DNA from: Isoetes taiwanensis | Lineage: Eukaryota; Streptophyta; Lycopodiopsida; Isoetales; Isoetaceae | DNA: 64,000 bases | Direction: 5' to 3' | Assembly: GCA_021234155.1 (NCBI GenBank) | Contig: JAJEKV010000035.1 | Span: 8,754,779-8,818,778, forward strand | Shown here: positions 44,301-59,265 of the stretch, piece after piece | Position numbering within the stretch: position 1 is the stretch's first letter | Layout of the letters: each line of letters starts with the position of its first letter | Notes under the pieces: generated by a model | Told to the model about the DNA's origin: nothing | What the model saw: only the letters and a program-made list of their open reading frames with translations | The model's database searches: none | Translations under genes and position numbers: made by a program

Positions 44301-47300
44301 GTAGTTGAGACAAATTCTAAAGCATACGCATTAAAGTAGAGAGCAAATTGCAAAGTAGACTTTTTCTTGAAAGTGTATAGTTTAAACAATAACTTGTAAA
44401 ACGTATAGCATACAGTTACATTTTTTTTCCGTCATTCCATAACCTTCCATGTTAACGCCAACCCTGGTAGCAAAAACAGAGACAATTGGAGGAGAGAACC
44501 CGTACCTGCAGCCAATCATGCAAACGTTAGCAGTAATCCCGGTAACGATGCAAGGGCCAAAAGGTACATTGGGTCTCTCAGTTTATCACTGATCACCAAT
44601 TGTATCCTTTTGCCCTGAGTTAGCCTTAACAAGCAAGAAAAATGGAATTATAACTTGAGGTTTCTCTCAAATCTAAAACTTGAGATGAGTATCAATGGAT
44701 ACTTGCATTTAAATCCATTATACAACTGTCAATCTTGCTTGCACAAGCTAGATGATCTTAGTGAGGCATAGTCAGACATTAGCAGCACTAAGAAATGCAA
44801 TATTATCAAGCCATTAAGTGTTTTAATCACCAGCAATTACCATGAGCAAGATCACATGGTTAAGCATGCAACATAATTTCATTTTCTACATCTTGCATAA
44901 TCTAGAAAATTATTATCGGATGCCAAGAAGGTTGATCCCTTTTAGCTTCCGGGGATGCCGCAGTAAAGATAAATTATGATGTAGAAGCGTGAAATCGGAA
45001 ATACTATGGAAGCATGGGCAAGATTTAAGCTTCAACCATACATATCCATACAAAGCATACCTTATGCATCATACATAAAGTCACAAAACTCATTGTACCC
45101 CTGTTCTATCGAGGATGCAATTTGCAAACACTATTCTCAGATCTCGGGTCCTAAAAACATAAGCACATCCGATCATCCATAGATTTAAATTCAAACCCAA
45201 TGGGACCGGGCGATTTTTCAGATATTTGCCAAGCTACATCAACTTTGTCTCCCGTAAGAAGTAGCACCAACCAGAATTCTCTGTTTTTTATTTGAATACC
45301 CCGGATTTGAGGCTTGCCGAATCGCCAAGAAATCTTTTGAGGTATTTGCACAAGAAATCACATAATCTTATTATCATAACATAGATGTCGCTAAGCATAT
45401 TCGATCAATCAATTAATTAAGGATCATACCTCCATGGTAGACCCAAATCGGCATGCAAGCAAATCCAAGCATATCCAAGTCATAAATCTCTGCCAAAAGA
45501 TCTCGACAAAACCGAATGCCTCTTTGTATTCTTGAACTGGCATTTTCGACCTCCGAAGTTTCCAACTTTGTATCGTAGAGTAAAACAAGATTCGCTCCCC
45601 TATTTTCGGCCAAGGTACAACCATTTCTAAGATGTTCTTAAGAGGATCGACTCATGTGGTCGGATTACAAGTCGTGGCTACATGCCGCTTGGCTGAACAA
45701 CTTTTTAGGTAAAGCCCCAAATACGTATATTAGGATACGTGAAAAGTATTGTGCACCCTCAGATATGTATTTCATCTTAAACATGGTCATTTCTCATAAA
45801 AGTATTCGACCACGCTTTCATGTGGACGCCACTTTTGGCACCACATTTAAAGCAAAGATTTTGCTTTCCCTAAATCGTTCCAGGCATATGAACTGACCAT
45901 TGCATATTTTTTTGCTTTCCTTTCCCCATAAAGCCCAGATGCAAAGAAATATCATCAATAGGAAGCACTTTGCATTTCTATTATATTGCTTATCTTTTGG
46001 CCTTAGAAAATATGGCACACCACCGTATGCAAACCCTAGTCATTTTCTAGAACCATGGTTTAAATAGCCAAGGCCCCCATCATGTCAAATAATGACGTCT
46101 AGCCCTGGAATCCAACAAGGCGTTAGATTAAATATCTTGCAATATGTTGTTTTTTGCCCTTGACATCTAAGTTCCAATTATCTTAGAGGAAAAATAACCT
46201 TCAAGAAAATCCTTAAGGGAAAAACCTTCAACAAAGTCCATTCCCCAATCTTTTGTGTAAAGTACACCATTGTTATTTCCAAATATTATACAATGTCGTC
46301 TTTTCCATAGTCTAGGTACCTTGTCAAGGTTCGACCTTGTGGTTTCCATTAAATCCATGGGCCACCATGTAATTTGGCAAATGTGAACCATATGAAAAAA
46401 CTATTTGCAAGGTTTACACCCTCAAATTTCATTTGCCATGTCATAGAGCAACATTTTTTATGGCTATGTGTAACTCAGTTGCTACGTGTAACTCAGTGGC
46501 TTGTATACCCATAAAGGGCACTGCATAATTCCAATTTATATAAAGTTGTAAATGCAGTGGGAGTTCTAGACCTCTCAAATCGGTTTGAGCTACCACACTG
46601 TTGTATCTGGCACTAGTGTTTCAGCCAGCAAGGGGCTCTAGACTTTGCACAACTCTAGTAATTTGAGCTTATGCTGTGGGAGTTACAGACCTGTTAAATT
46701 GGTCTAAGCTTCCACAAATGCTGTATCTAGCTCTTGTGTTTCAGCCAGCCACAGCCAACCACAGCCAGCCACATAGCTCTTAGTATTTTGAGCCATTGTT
46801 GTGAGAGTACGTGACCTCTCCTACAGCGGTATGAGCTTCACAAACGCTGTAACTAGCTCTTGTGTTGCAACCGTCTCCAACCTGTTATATATATTTATAT
46901 TTATATATATATATATAGCATCCTACCTCCTACCGCAGGAAGTAGGGTCCTAAAAGAAAATTCAGTATATTGCTAGGTAGCGCAGGGTACCTAGCATTCT
47001 GCTAGGACCCTACGTTACCTGTAAATCGTTACTACGTTAAAAGCTAAAAGATAAATCACATAGCAGATATTCATACCTTTATGGTCCTGCTCAGGTTTCA
47101 AGAAGCCCAATTTTTTAATGTTCATAAACCATAGAAATCTGTCATCATTCTGTGGCTAGTACTTGTCATTTTTAAAATTTCCCAATGCATCAGTAAATAG
47201 CAAACAGTAAGTAAGTAGCAAACCAGTAATAGCCAATGTAACAGTAGAGCAGTGCGAATGAAAAACATAATGTTCAATAAATCACGAGAGGTGTACTGTG

Positions 47301-50300
47301 TTCAATTAATTCTGGTGGACTCAAAAGGATAGAGTTTCATATCCTTGAATATGATAACAGATGTTTCAGCATATATACTTTCCTTTGCCTAGGGTCTAAT
47401 CTAGCCAAGTCCATACTCCTAACTTGGTCACTTAACCGAAGCTAGAGAAGTTCTGTCCTGGCACTACCCAGGCCCTAAACCAAATGAGTCCAACAAGAAT
47501 ACTAAATAAGCTCCATATTAGTCTGAAACTGTTCATTACTTTCACATTCAGGCTACCTAGTAGAGGGCTGATTTCTCAAGCCCCAAAACTATGTGTCCTT
47601 AATGAAAAACTGTTACAAGCGATTCTTAAGCATATCTCAACACCTAACATTTAGGGATATTTAGTCGAGGGCTGATTTCTCAAGCCCCAAAACTATGCAT
47701 CCTTAATGAAAAGTAGTTGAGACAAATTCTAAAGCATACGTACAAAGTAGAGAGCAAATTGCAAAGTAGACTTTTTCTTGAAAGTGTATAGTTTAAACAA
47801 TAACTTGTAAAACGTATAGCATACAGTTACATTTTTTTTCCGTCATTCCATAACCTTCCATGTTAACGCCAACCCTGGTAGCAAAAACAGAGACAATTGG
47901 AGGAGAGAACCCGTACCTGCAGCCAATCATGCAAACGTTAGCAGTAATCCCGGTAACGATGCAAGGGCCAAAAGGTACATTGGGTCTCTCAGTTTATCAC
48001 TGATCACCAATTGTATCCTTTTGCCCTGAGTTAGCCTTAACAAGCAAGAAAAATGGAATTATAACTTGAGGTTTCTCTCAAATCTAAAACTTGAGATGAG
48101 TATCAATGGATACTTGCATTTAAATCCATTATACAACTGTCAATCTTGCTTGCACAAGCTAGATGATCTTAGTGAGGCATAGTCAGACATTAGCAGCACT
48201 AAGAAATGCAATATTATCAAGCCATTAAGTGTTTTAATCACCAGCAATTACCATGAGCAAGATCACATGGTTAAGCATGCAACATAATTTCATTTTCTAC
48301 ATCTTGCATAATCTAGAAAATTATTATCGGATGCCAAGAAGGTTGGATCCCTTTTAGCTTCGGGGGATCTTTGCAGCAAGAAGATAAATTATGATGTAGA
48401 AGCGTGAAATCGGAAATACTATGGAAGCATGGGCAAGATTTAAGCTTCAACCATACATATCCATACAAAGCATACCTTATGCATCATACATAAAGTCACA
48501 AAAACTCATTGTACCCTGTTCTATCAGAGGATGCAATTTGCAAACACTATTCTGTATCTCGGTCCTAAAAACATAAGCACATCTGATCATCCATAGATTT
48601 AAATTCAAACCTGAATGGGACCGTCAGATTTTTCAGATATTTGCCAAGCTACATCAACTTTGTCTCCCAGAAGAAGTAGCACCAGCGTAAATTCTCTGTT
48701 TTTATTTGAATACCCTGGATTTGAGGCTTGCCAGAACTGCCAGTAAATCTTTTGAGGTATTTGCACAGTAAATCACATAATCTTATTATCATAACATAGA
48801 TGTCAGCAAGCATATTCGATCAATCAATTAATTAAGGATCATACCTCCATGGTAGACCCAAATCGGCATGCAAGCAAATCCAAGCATATCCAAGTCATAA
48901 ATCTCTGCCAAAGATCTCTGACAAAACCGAATGCCTCTTTGTATTCTTGAACTGGCATTTTCGACCTCTGAGTTTCCAACTTTGTATCAGAGAGTAAAAC
49001 AGTATTCGGCTCCCCTATTTTCGGCCAAGGTACAGCCATTTCGGCATGTTCTTAAGAGGATCGACTCATGTGGTCGGATTACAAGTCGTGGCTACATGCC
49101 GTTTGGCGCCAGACAACTTTTAGGTAAAGCCCCAAATACAGATATTAGGATCTGAGGAAAAGTATTGTGCACCCCTGTATTATGTATTTCATCTTAAACA
49201 TGGTCATTTCTCATAAAAGTATTCGACCACAGTTTCATGTGGACGTCACTTTTGGCACCACATTTAAAGCAAAGATTTTGCTTTCCCTAAATCGTTCGAG
49301 GCATATGAACTGGACCATTGCATATTTTTTGCTTTCCTTTCCCCATAAAGCCCGGATGCGAAAAAATATCATCAATAGGAAGCACTTTGCATTTCTATTA
49401 TATTGCTTATCTTTTGGCCTTAGAAAATATGGCACACCACCGTATGCAAACCCTAGTCATTTTCTAGAACCATGGTTTAAATAGCCAAGGCCCCCATCAT
49501 GTCAAATAATGACGTCTAGCCCTGGAATCCAACAAGGCGTTAGATTAAATATCTTGCAATATGTTGTTTTTTGCCCTTGACATCTAAGTTCCAATTATCT
49601 TAGAGGAAAAATAACCTTCAAGAAAATCCTTAAGGGAAAAACCTTCAACAAAGTCCATTCCCCAATCTTTTGTGTAAAGTACACCATTGTTATTTCCAAA
49701 TAATATACAATGTCGTCTTTTCCATAGTCTAGGTACCTTGTCAAGGTTCGACCTTGTGGTTTCCATTAAATCCATGGGCCACCATGTAATTTGGCAAATG
49801 TGAACCATATGAAAAAGCTATTTGCAAGGTTTACACCCTCAAATTTCATTTGCCATGTCATAGAGCAACATTTTTTATAGCTATGTGTAACTCAGTGGCT
49901 ACGTGTAACTCAGTGGCTAGTACACCCATAAAGGGCACTGCATAATTCCAATTTATATAAGGTTGTAAATGCAGTGGGAGTTCTAGACCTCTCAAATCGG
50001 TTTGAGCTACCACACTGTTGTATCTGGCACTAGTGTTTCAGCCAGCAAGGGGCTCCAGACTTTGCACAACTCTAGTAATTTGAGCTTATGCTGTGGGAGT
50101 TACAGACCTGTTAAATTGGTCTAAGCTTCCACAAATGCTGTATCTAGCTCTTGTGTTTCAGCCAGCCACAGCCAGCCACAGCGCTCTTAGTATTTTGAGC
50201 CAGTGTTGTGAGAGTACGTGACCTCTCCTACACGCAGTATGAGCTTCTGGCAAACGCCGTGAACTAGCTCTTGTGTTGCAAACCGCCTCCAACTTTATAT

Positions 50301-53300
50301 ATATTTATATTTATATATATATATATATATAGCATCCTACCTCCTACCGCAGAAGTAGGGTCCTAAAAGAAAATTCAAGATATTGCTAGGTAGCGCAGGT
50401 ACCTAGCATTACTCGCTAGGACCCTACGTTACACGTCAAATCGTTACTACGTTAAAAGCTAAAAGATAAATCACATAGCGATATTTCATACCTTTATGGT
50501 CCTCGCCGGGTTTCAAGAAGCCCAATTTTTTAATGTTCATAAACCATAGAAATCGTCATCATTCATTGGCTAGTACTTGTCATTTTTAAAATTTCCCAAT
50601 GCATCGAGAAATAGCAAACAAAAGTAAGTAGCAAACCAAAAATAGCCAATGTAACAATGAGAGCAAAGGCGAATGAAAAACATAATGTTCAATAAATCAC
50701 GAGAGGTGTCTGTGTTTCAATTAATTACGGTGGACTCAAAGGATAGAGTTTCATATCCTTGAATATGATAAAGATGTTTCAAAGATATATACTTTCCTTT
50801 GCCTAGGGTCTAATCTAGCCAAGTCCATACTCCTAACTTGGTCACTTAACCGGCTAGAGAAGTTTACGTCACGGCACTACCCAGGCCTAAAACCAAATGA
50901 GTCCAACAAGAATACTAAATAAGCTCCATATTAGTCCTGAAATCGTTTTATTACTTTCACATTCAAAGCTACCTAGTAGAGGGCTGATTTCTCAAGCCCC
51001 AAAACTATGTGTCCTTAATGAAAAATCATTACTAAAGCGATTCTTAAGCATATCTCAACACCTAACATTTAGGGATATTTAGTCGAGGGCTGATTTCTCA
51101 AGCCCCAAAACTATGCATCCTTAATGAAAAGTAGTTGAGACAAATTCTAAAGCATACGTACAAAGTAGAGAGCAAATTGCAAAGTAGACTTTTTCTTGAA
51201 AGTGTATAGTTTAAACAATAACTTGTAAAACGTATAGCATACAGTTACATTTTTTTTCCGTCATTCCATAACCTTCCATGTTAACGCCAACCCTGGTAGC
51301 AAAAACAGAGACAATTGGAGGAGAGAACCCGTACCTGCAGCCAATCATGCAAACGTTAGCAGTAATCCCGGTAACGATGCAAGGGCCAAAAGGTACATTG
51401 GGTCTCTCAGTTTATCACTGATCACCAATTGTATCCTTTTGCCCCGAAAGTTAGCCTTTTAACAAGCAAGAAAAATGGAATTATAACTTGAGGTTTCTCT
51501 CAAATCTAAAACTTGAGATGAGTATCAATGGATACTTGCATTTAAATCCATTATACAACTGTCAATCTTGCTTGCACAAGCTAGATGATCTTAGTGAGGC
51601 ATAGTCAGACATTAGCAGCACTAAGAAATGCAATATTATCAAGCCATTAAGTGTTTTAATCACCAGCAATTACCATGAGCAAGATCACATGGTTAAGCAT
51701 GCAACATAATTTCATTTTCTACATCTTGCATAATCTAGAAAATTATTATCGGATGCCAAGAAGGTTGGATCCCTTTTAGCTTCCAGGGATGCTGCAGCAG
51801 CATAAATTATGATGTAGAAGCGTGAAATCGGAAATACTATGGAAGCATGGGCAAGATTTAAGCTTCAACCATACATATCCATACAAAGCATACCTTATGC
51901 ATCATACATAAAGTCACAAAAACTCATTGTACCCTGTTCTATCAGAGGATGCAATTTGCAAACACTATTCTGTATCTCGGTCCTAAAAACATAAGCACAT
52001 CTGATCATCCATAGATTTAAATTCAAACCTGAATGGGACCGTCAGATTTTTCAGATATTTGCCAAGCTACATCAACTTTGTCTCCCAGAAGAAGTAGCAC
52101 CAGCGTAAATTCTCTGTTTTTTATTTGAATACCACGGATTTGAGGCTTGCGAATCGCCATAAATCTTTTGAGGTATTTGCACAAAGAAATCACATAATCT
52201 TATTATCATAACATAGATGTCAGCAAGCATATTCGATCAATCAATTAATTAAGGATCATACCTCCATGGTAGACCCAAATCGGCATGCAAGCAAATCCAA
52301 GCATATCCAAGCATGTCCAAGTCATAAATCTCTGCCAAAGATCTCCGACAAAACCCGAATGCCTCTTTGTATTCTTGAACCGGCATTTTCGACCTCCGAA
52401 GTTTCCAACTTTGTATCGAGAGAGTAAAAAAAGATTCGCTCCCCTATTTTCGCCAAGGTACTGACCATTTCTAAGATGTTCTTAAGAGGATCGACTCATG
52501 TGGTGGGATTACAAGTCGTGGCTACATGCCGTTTGGCGCATAACTTTTAGGTAAAGCCCCAAATACGATATTAGGATACAGGAAAAAGTATTGTGCACCC
52601 CTCAGATATGTATTTCATCTTAAACATGGTCATTTCTCATAAAAGTATTCGACCACAGTTTCATGTGGACGTCACTTTTGGCACCACATTTAAAGCAAAG
52701 ATTTTGCTTTCCCTAAATCGTTCCATGCATATGAACTGGACCATTGCATATTTTTTGCTTTCCTTTCCCCATAAAGCCCAGATGCAGCAAATATCATCAA
52801 TAGGAAGCACTTTGCATTTCTATTATATTGCTTATCTTTTGGCCTTAGAAAATATGGCACACCACCGTATGCAAACCCTAGTCATTTTCTAGAACCATGG
52901 TTTAAATAGCCAAGGCCCCCATCATGTCAAATAATGACGTCTAGCCCTGGAATCCAACAAGGCGTTAGATTAAATATCTTGCAATATGTTGTTTTTTGCC
53001 CTTGACATCTAAGTTCCAATTATCTTAGAGGAAAAATAACCTTCAAGAAAATCCTTAAGGGAAAAACCTTCAACAAAGTCCATTCCCCAATCTTTTGTGT
53101 AAAGTACACCATTGTTATTTCCAAATATTATACAATGTCGTCTTTTCCATAGTCTAGGTACCTTGTCAAGGTTCGACCTTGTGGTTTCCATTAAATCCAT
53201 GGGCCACCATGTAATTTGGCAAATGTGAACCATATGAAAAAACTATCTGCAAGGTTTACACCCTCAAATTTCATTTGCCATGTCATAGAGCAACATTTTT

Positions 53301-56300
53301 TATGGCTATGTGTAACTCAGTTGCTACGTGTAACTCAGTGGCTTGTATACCCATAAAGGGCACTGCATAATTCCAATTTATATAAAGTTGTAAATGCAAA
53401 GGGGAGTTCTAGACCTCTCAAATCGGTTTGAGCTACCACACTTTGTGTATCCGCACTAGTGTTTCAAAGCAAACAAGGGGCTCTAGACTTTGCACAACTC
53501 TAGTAATTTGAGCTTATCTTTGTCGTGGGAGTTCTGCACTGTTAAATTGGTCTAAGCTTCCACAAATGTCAGATCTAGCTCTTGTGTTTCAGCCACCCAC
53601 GACCAACCACAAAAATGTACCACATAGCTCTTAGTATTTTGAGCCATTGTTGTGAGAGAGCACGTGACCTCTCCTACAAACGTATGAGCTTCACAAACGC
53701 CAGAACTAGCTCTTGTGTTGCAACCGCCTCCAACCTGTTATATATATTTATATTTATATATATATATATATATATAGCATCCTACCTCCTACCGCAGAGA
53801 AGTAGGGTCCTAAAAGAAAATTCAAGATATTTGCTAGGTAGCGCAGGTACCTAGCATTCTCGCTAGACCCTAATTACCTGTAAATCGTTACTACGTTAAA
53901 AGCTAAAAGATAAATCACATAGCGTATATTCATACCTTTATGGTCCCGCTTTCGTGTTTCAAGAAGCCCAATTTTTTAATGTTCATAAACCATAGAAATC
54001 ATCATCATCGCGGGCTAGTACTTGTCATTTTTAAAATTTCCCAATGCATCAAGAAATAGCAAACAAAGTAAGTAAGTAGCAAACCAAGAATAGCCAATGT
54101 AACAAAGAGAGCAAAGTCACGAATGAAAAACATAATGTTCAATAAATCACGAGAGGTGTACTTGGTTCAATTAATTCGTGGACTCAAAAGGATAGAGTTT
54201 CATATCCTTGAATATGATAACAGAGAATGTTTCAAAGATATATACTTTCCTTTGCCTAGGGTCTAATCTAGCCAAGTCCATACTCCTAACTTGGTCACTT
54301 AACCGGCTAGAGAAGTTCTCATCCCGCACTACCTGTGCCCTAAACCAAATGAGTCCAACAAGAATACTAAATAAGCTCCATATTAGTCCAAACTGTTCAT
54401 TACTTTCACATTCAGGCTACCTAGTAGAGGGCTGATTTCTCAAGCCCCAAAACTATGTGTCCTTAATGAAAAATCAAGCTATAAGCGATTCTTAAGCATA
54501 TCTCAACACCTAACATTTAGGGATATTTAGTCGAGGGCTGATTTCTCAAGCCCCAAAACTATGCATCCTTAATGAAAAGTAGTTGAGACAAATTCTAAAG
54601 CATACGTACAAAGTAGAGAGCAAATTGCAAAGTAGACTTTTTCTTGAAAGTGTATAGTTTAAACAATAACTTGTAAAACGTATAGCATACGCCATTTTTT
54701 TTTCCGTCATTCCATAACCTTCCATGTTAACGCCAACCCCGTAGCAAAAAACAGAGACAATTGGAGGAGAGAACCCGTACTGCGCAGCCAATCATGCAAA
54801 CGTTAGCAGTAATCCCGGTAACGATGCAAGGGCCAAAAGGTACATTGGGTCTCTCAGTTTATCACTGATCACCAATTGTATCCTTTTGCCCTGAGTTAGC
54901 CTTAACAAGCAAGAAAAATGGAATTATAACTTGAGGTTTCTCTCAAATCTAAAACTTGAGATGAGTATCAATGGATACTTGCATTTAAATCCATTATACA
55001 ACTGTCAATCTTGCTTGCACAAGCTAGATGATCTTAGTGAGGCATAGTCAGACATTAGCAGCACTAAGAAATGCAATATTATCAAGCCATTAAGTGTTTT
55101 AATCACCAGCAATTACCATGAGCAAGATCACATGGTTAAGCATGCAACATAATTTCATTTTCTACATCTTGCATAATCTAGAAAATTATTATCGGATGCC
55201 AAGAAGGTTGGATCCCTTTTAGCTTCCAGGGATGCTGCAGCAGCATAAATTATGATGTAGAAGCGTGAAATCGGAAATACTATGGAAGCATGGGCAAGAT
55301 TTAAGCTTCAACCATACATATCCATACAAAGCATACCTTATGCATCATACATAAAGTCACAAAAACTCATTGTACCCTGTTCTATCAGAGGATGCAATTT
55401 GCAAACACTATTCTCATCTCGGTCCTAAAACATAAGCACATCTGATCATCCATAGATTTAAATTCAAACCTGAATGGGACCGTCAGATTTTTCAGATATT
55501 TGCCAAGCTACATCAACTTTGTCTCCCAGAAGAAGTAGCACCAGCGTAAATTCTCTGTTTTTATTTGAATACCCTGGATTTGAGGCTTGCCAGAACTGCC
55601 AGTAAATCTTTTGAGGTATTTGCACAGTAAATCACATAATCTTATTATCATAACATAGATGTCAGCAAGCATATTCGATCAATCAATTAATTAAGGATCA
55701 TACCTCCATGGTAGACCCAAATCGGCATGCAAGCAAATCCAAGCATATCCAAGTCATAAATCTCTGCCAAAGATCTCTGACAAAACCGAATGCCTCTTTG
55801 TATTCTTGAACTGGCATTTTCGACCTCCGAAGTTTCCAACTTTGTATCGAGAGTAAAACAAAGATTCGCTCCCCTATTTTCGCCAAGGTACAGCCATTTC
55901 GGCATGTTCTTAAGAGGATCGACTCATGTGGTCGGATTACAAGTCGTGGCTACATGCCGTTTGGCGCCAGACAACTTTTAGGTAAAGCCCCAAATACAGA
56001 TATTAGGATACAGGAAAAAGTATTGTGCACCCCTGTATTATGTATTTCATCTTAAACATGGTCATTTCTCATAAAAGTATTCGACCACAGTTTCATGTGG
56101 ACGTCACTTTTGGCACCACATTTAAAGCAAAGATTTTGCTTTCCCTAAATCGTTCCGGCATATGAACTGGACCATTGCATATTTTTGCTTTCCTTTCCCC
56201 ATAAAGCCCGAGATGCAAAGAAATATCATCAATAGGAAGCACTTTGCATTTCTATTATATTGCTTATCTTTTTGGCCTTAGAAAATATGGCACACCACCG

Positions 56301-57171
56301 TATGCAAACCCTAGTCATTTTCTAGAACCATGGTTTAAATAGCCAAGGCCCCCATCATGTCAAATAATGACGTCTAGCCCTGAATCCAACAAGGCGTTAG
56401 ATTAAATATCTTGCAATATGTTGTTTTTGCCCTTGACATCTAAGTTCCAATTATCTTAGAGGAAAAATAACCTTCAAGAAAATCCTTAAGGGAAAAACCT
56501 TCAACAAAGTCCATTCCCCAATCTTTTGTGTAAAGTACACCATTGTTATTTCCAAATATTATACAATGTCGTCTTTTCCATAGTCTAGGTACCTTGTCAA
56601 GGTTCGACCTTGTGGTTTCCATTAAATCCATGGGCCACCATGTAATTTGGCAAATGTGAACCATATGAAAAACTATCTTGCAAGGTTTACACCCTCAAAT
56701 TTCATTTGCCATGTCATAGAGCAACATTTTTTTTTATGGCTATGTGTAACTCAAATGCTTACGTAACTCAAGCTGGCTTGTATACCCATAAAGGGCACTG
56801 CATAATTCCAATTTATATAAAGTTGTAAATGCAGTGGGAGTTCTAGACCTCTCAAATCGGTTTGAGCTACCACACTGTTGTATCTGGCACTAGTGTTTCA
56901 AACCCGACCAAGGGGGCTCTAGACTTTGCACAACTCTAGTAATTTGAGCTTATGTTTGGGGAGTTACTGACACTGTTAAATTGGTCTAAGCTTCCACAAA
57001 TGTCAGATCTAGCTCTTGTGTTTCAACCCCACCCTACCAACCACAAACCACACATAGCTCTTAGTATTTTGAGCCATTGTTGTGAGAGTACGTGACCTCT
57101 CCTACAGCGGTATGAGCTTCACAAACGCTGTAACTAGCTCTTGTGTTGCAACCGTCTCCAACCTGTTATAT

Positions 57172-57178
57172 ATATTTA

Positions 57179-57261
<83 letters not shown>
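57172..57261. repeat. (TA)n microsatellite at array end
   Basis: About 80 bp of TA in the last unit, against roughly 20-30 bp at the same place in the other units (43483, 46893, 50300, 53745). Sequence diverges from the array right after it. Confidence 0.95.
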
Positions 57262-57262
<1 letters not shown>

Positions 57263-59065
57263 AGTTTTTGTACTATCAATGGGTCTACGAACTATGGTTC
57301 ATGAACATCTGAAAACAAAATCCAAGCTTAAACATATCAAGGTCTAAAGTCGAGTGTCAAGAATTAGGTTAGAAGATGTCAAATCGAATTCAATTGAGTT
57401 ACACTATGACCTCATAATATGCACACCACTGTCAATGCTATCTCTATGCTATCTTTGATAGTTATCAACAGACGTAACAAACATAGTTATTCATTAACAG
57501 GTTGGTTGGCAATGGGGCGCAACCATATACCAGATTACCCCTTAAGTTCAAGCAAGAAAGATTTCAAAAAGAATTCTAGGCTCCTTCATCTCTAGTCTCC
57601 ACTTCGATATTCTGACCATAAAACTAACAATATACTGGTGCAAAGCTATAACATTAGCAAAAAAGAACATCTTATAAGGCGTTGTTCAGAAGAATCACTA
57701 GATAGCCAATCTTGGACTCTATATGCCCCAAGGCATAGCTCAGTCATGGTCCAAAGGCGCCTTCTCCAATCATATTATAAGATCTAAATTTGTTTGTAGC
57801 CCTATCTACTTAGCATATGTAAAAAAGCTTAGCAGAATCTATCTTGTCACAAAGCTGGATTGTTGACGTTGAACTAATAATACTAGCTCACTATTATTTA
57901 TTAAAACTTCTCGGTAAAGAGTCGAGTTAAATTTGAATTTAAAGTAAAAGGGTCATGAAGATTTTAGCATGGAATGTGGTTCATTTTGTCATTACATTAA
58001 TTACTTGCTAGAGTTCAAGAAGTCAAAGTTGCATTGGAGAAGTCATCCTCACCATGGTGGGCAAGGCTAATTATGATATTTTCAACAACTATTTATTTTC
58101 CTATGAGGACGCTTCAAAAATAGTTGCAATGCAATAATGCAGAAAATAAGTCTTGCCATCGCAACATAATCTCTTTTTAATAGCACCTTGATCGCCCCAT
58201 CCCTTACATTCTTTCAAACTACCCTTAGATTTTCTTTCAATTTCTTAGGTTCTTTATCAAGCTTTTGTGCCATTATTGTATAGCACCACATGATGTAGAG
58301 GGAGCATTGTACACAGACACCTAATCAAGATATGTTGACTTTTTTTTGTAGCAGCATAGGATGTGTGTTTATCCCATTCTGATACAGCTTCTAGCGGCAA
58401 TTAAATGATGTACAATTCCTACTGGAAATACAACCCCATCTGTCCATCTGCCAATATGTTAAAACCAACAATATCTTTGAAAAATCAATGAAGTATAAAA
58501 TAGTTTGCCTTGATTGATAATAGATAGCTTGTCCCAGTTGAATAAACTGTACAGCTTTTGTACATAATCAAATACACAAGCACTAGTCCCTTATCTAATT
58601 TCGCTTTGGTACTGAAAAGGACTACAACGAAAACAAAGTCAACAAATAGAAATACTCTGTAATAACGTGCTAACTGCATACACTTAACATCCTCAACAGA
58701 GATATGGCCAAAACGTTTTGCAAAATACCTCTATCAGCACATGAACATAAGCCTTGGTTATGCAGGCTGAAGGAGGTTCAAGACTGCATCTGTAGGCAAA
58801 TATGCTTGAAGATTGTCAGATCAAAACCCAAGAAAACTGCATAACTTAAAGAATCGTACATGCATAGTCAAATCGTCCCCTTAGTAAGCGCAAGCTAGCA
58901 GCATTCAAAGATTTAACCAAAAAGGGGAGTCCTTTCACATTTTGGCTATGGCGAGCAAGAAGAATATATTTTAATTTTCGCTCTGTGATCCAATGCCTTG
59001 CGCTTCTTTTTGACGCCGGGAGGGGGTCCCTTCCAAACCGGAAAGGGGCGACCCCCTTCCATTCC
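57262..59065. other. No supportable gene
   Basis: AT-rich, short ORFs only. A GC-rich imperfect hairpin (GGGAGGGGGTCCC...GGAAAGGGGCGACCCCC) sits at about 59020-59060. Confidence 0.45.
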
Positions 59066-59069
59066 CCAA

Positions 59070-59265
59070 TACATCCATAGTTCTTGAAGCCAGCCTCACC
59101 AATGAAAAACCTTTTCCTTAATGTTGCATGCACTGCATTTAACCAACATGCACATGAAGTCTTTCATTTCATATGCTACAAACCTTAGATCCATATGACA
59201 TTGGTACTCACAATGAAATTGATTTACAATGTTTCATTAGGTTATAGTCTCTCTGAAACAGATAC
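59070..59265 (+). repeat. Local duplication, copy 1
   Basis: From ACATCCATAGTTCT to GTCTCTCTGAAACAGA; about 85-90% like 60342-60550. Shared blocks include ATGTTGCATGCACTGCAT and GCACATGAAGTCTTTCATTT. Confidence 0.85.

Larger units (their letters stand above)
42037..57261. repeat. Tandem array of a 3.41-3.44 kb unit, about 4.5 copies
   Basis: The landmark CGGCATGCAAGCAAATCC occurs at 42039, 45449, 48864, 52281 and 55722, giving periods of 3410, 3415, 3417 and 3441. The last copy ends in the (TA)n tract, so it is partial. Copies are nearly identical over long stretches. Differences cluster at CAG/CTG/CCG sites. On the minus strand a 74-codon frame (starting MVHICQITWWPMDLMET) is open in all five copies at 42758, 46167, 49584, 53009 and 56440, and several exon-like segments have GT/AG-like borders. 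I cannot name a protein. Near identity of copies means open frames are not evidence of selection. Confidence 0.95.

Noticed and set aside
57082-57347. Ile/Tyr repeat ORFs
   Set aside because: They are translations of the (TA)n microsatellite.
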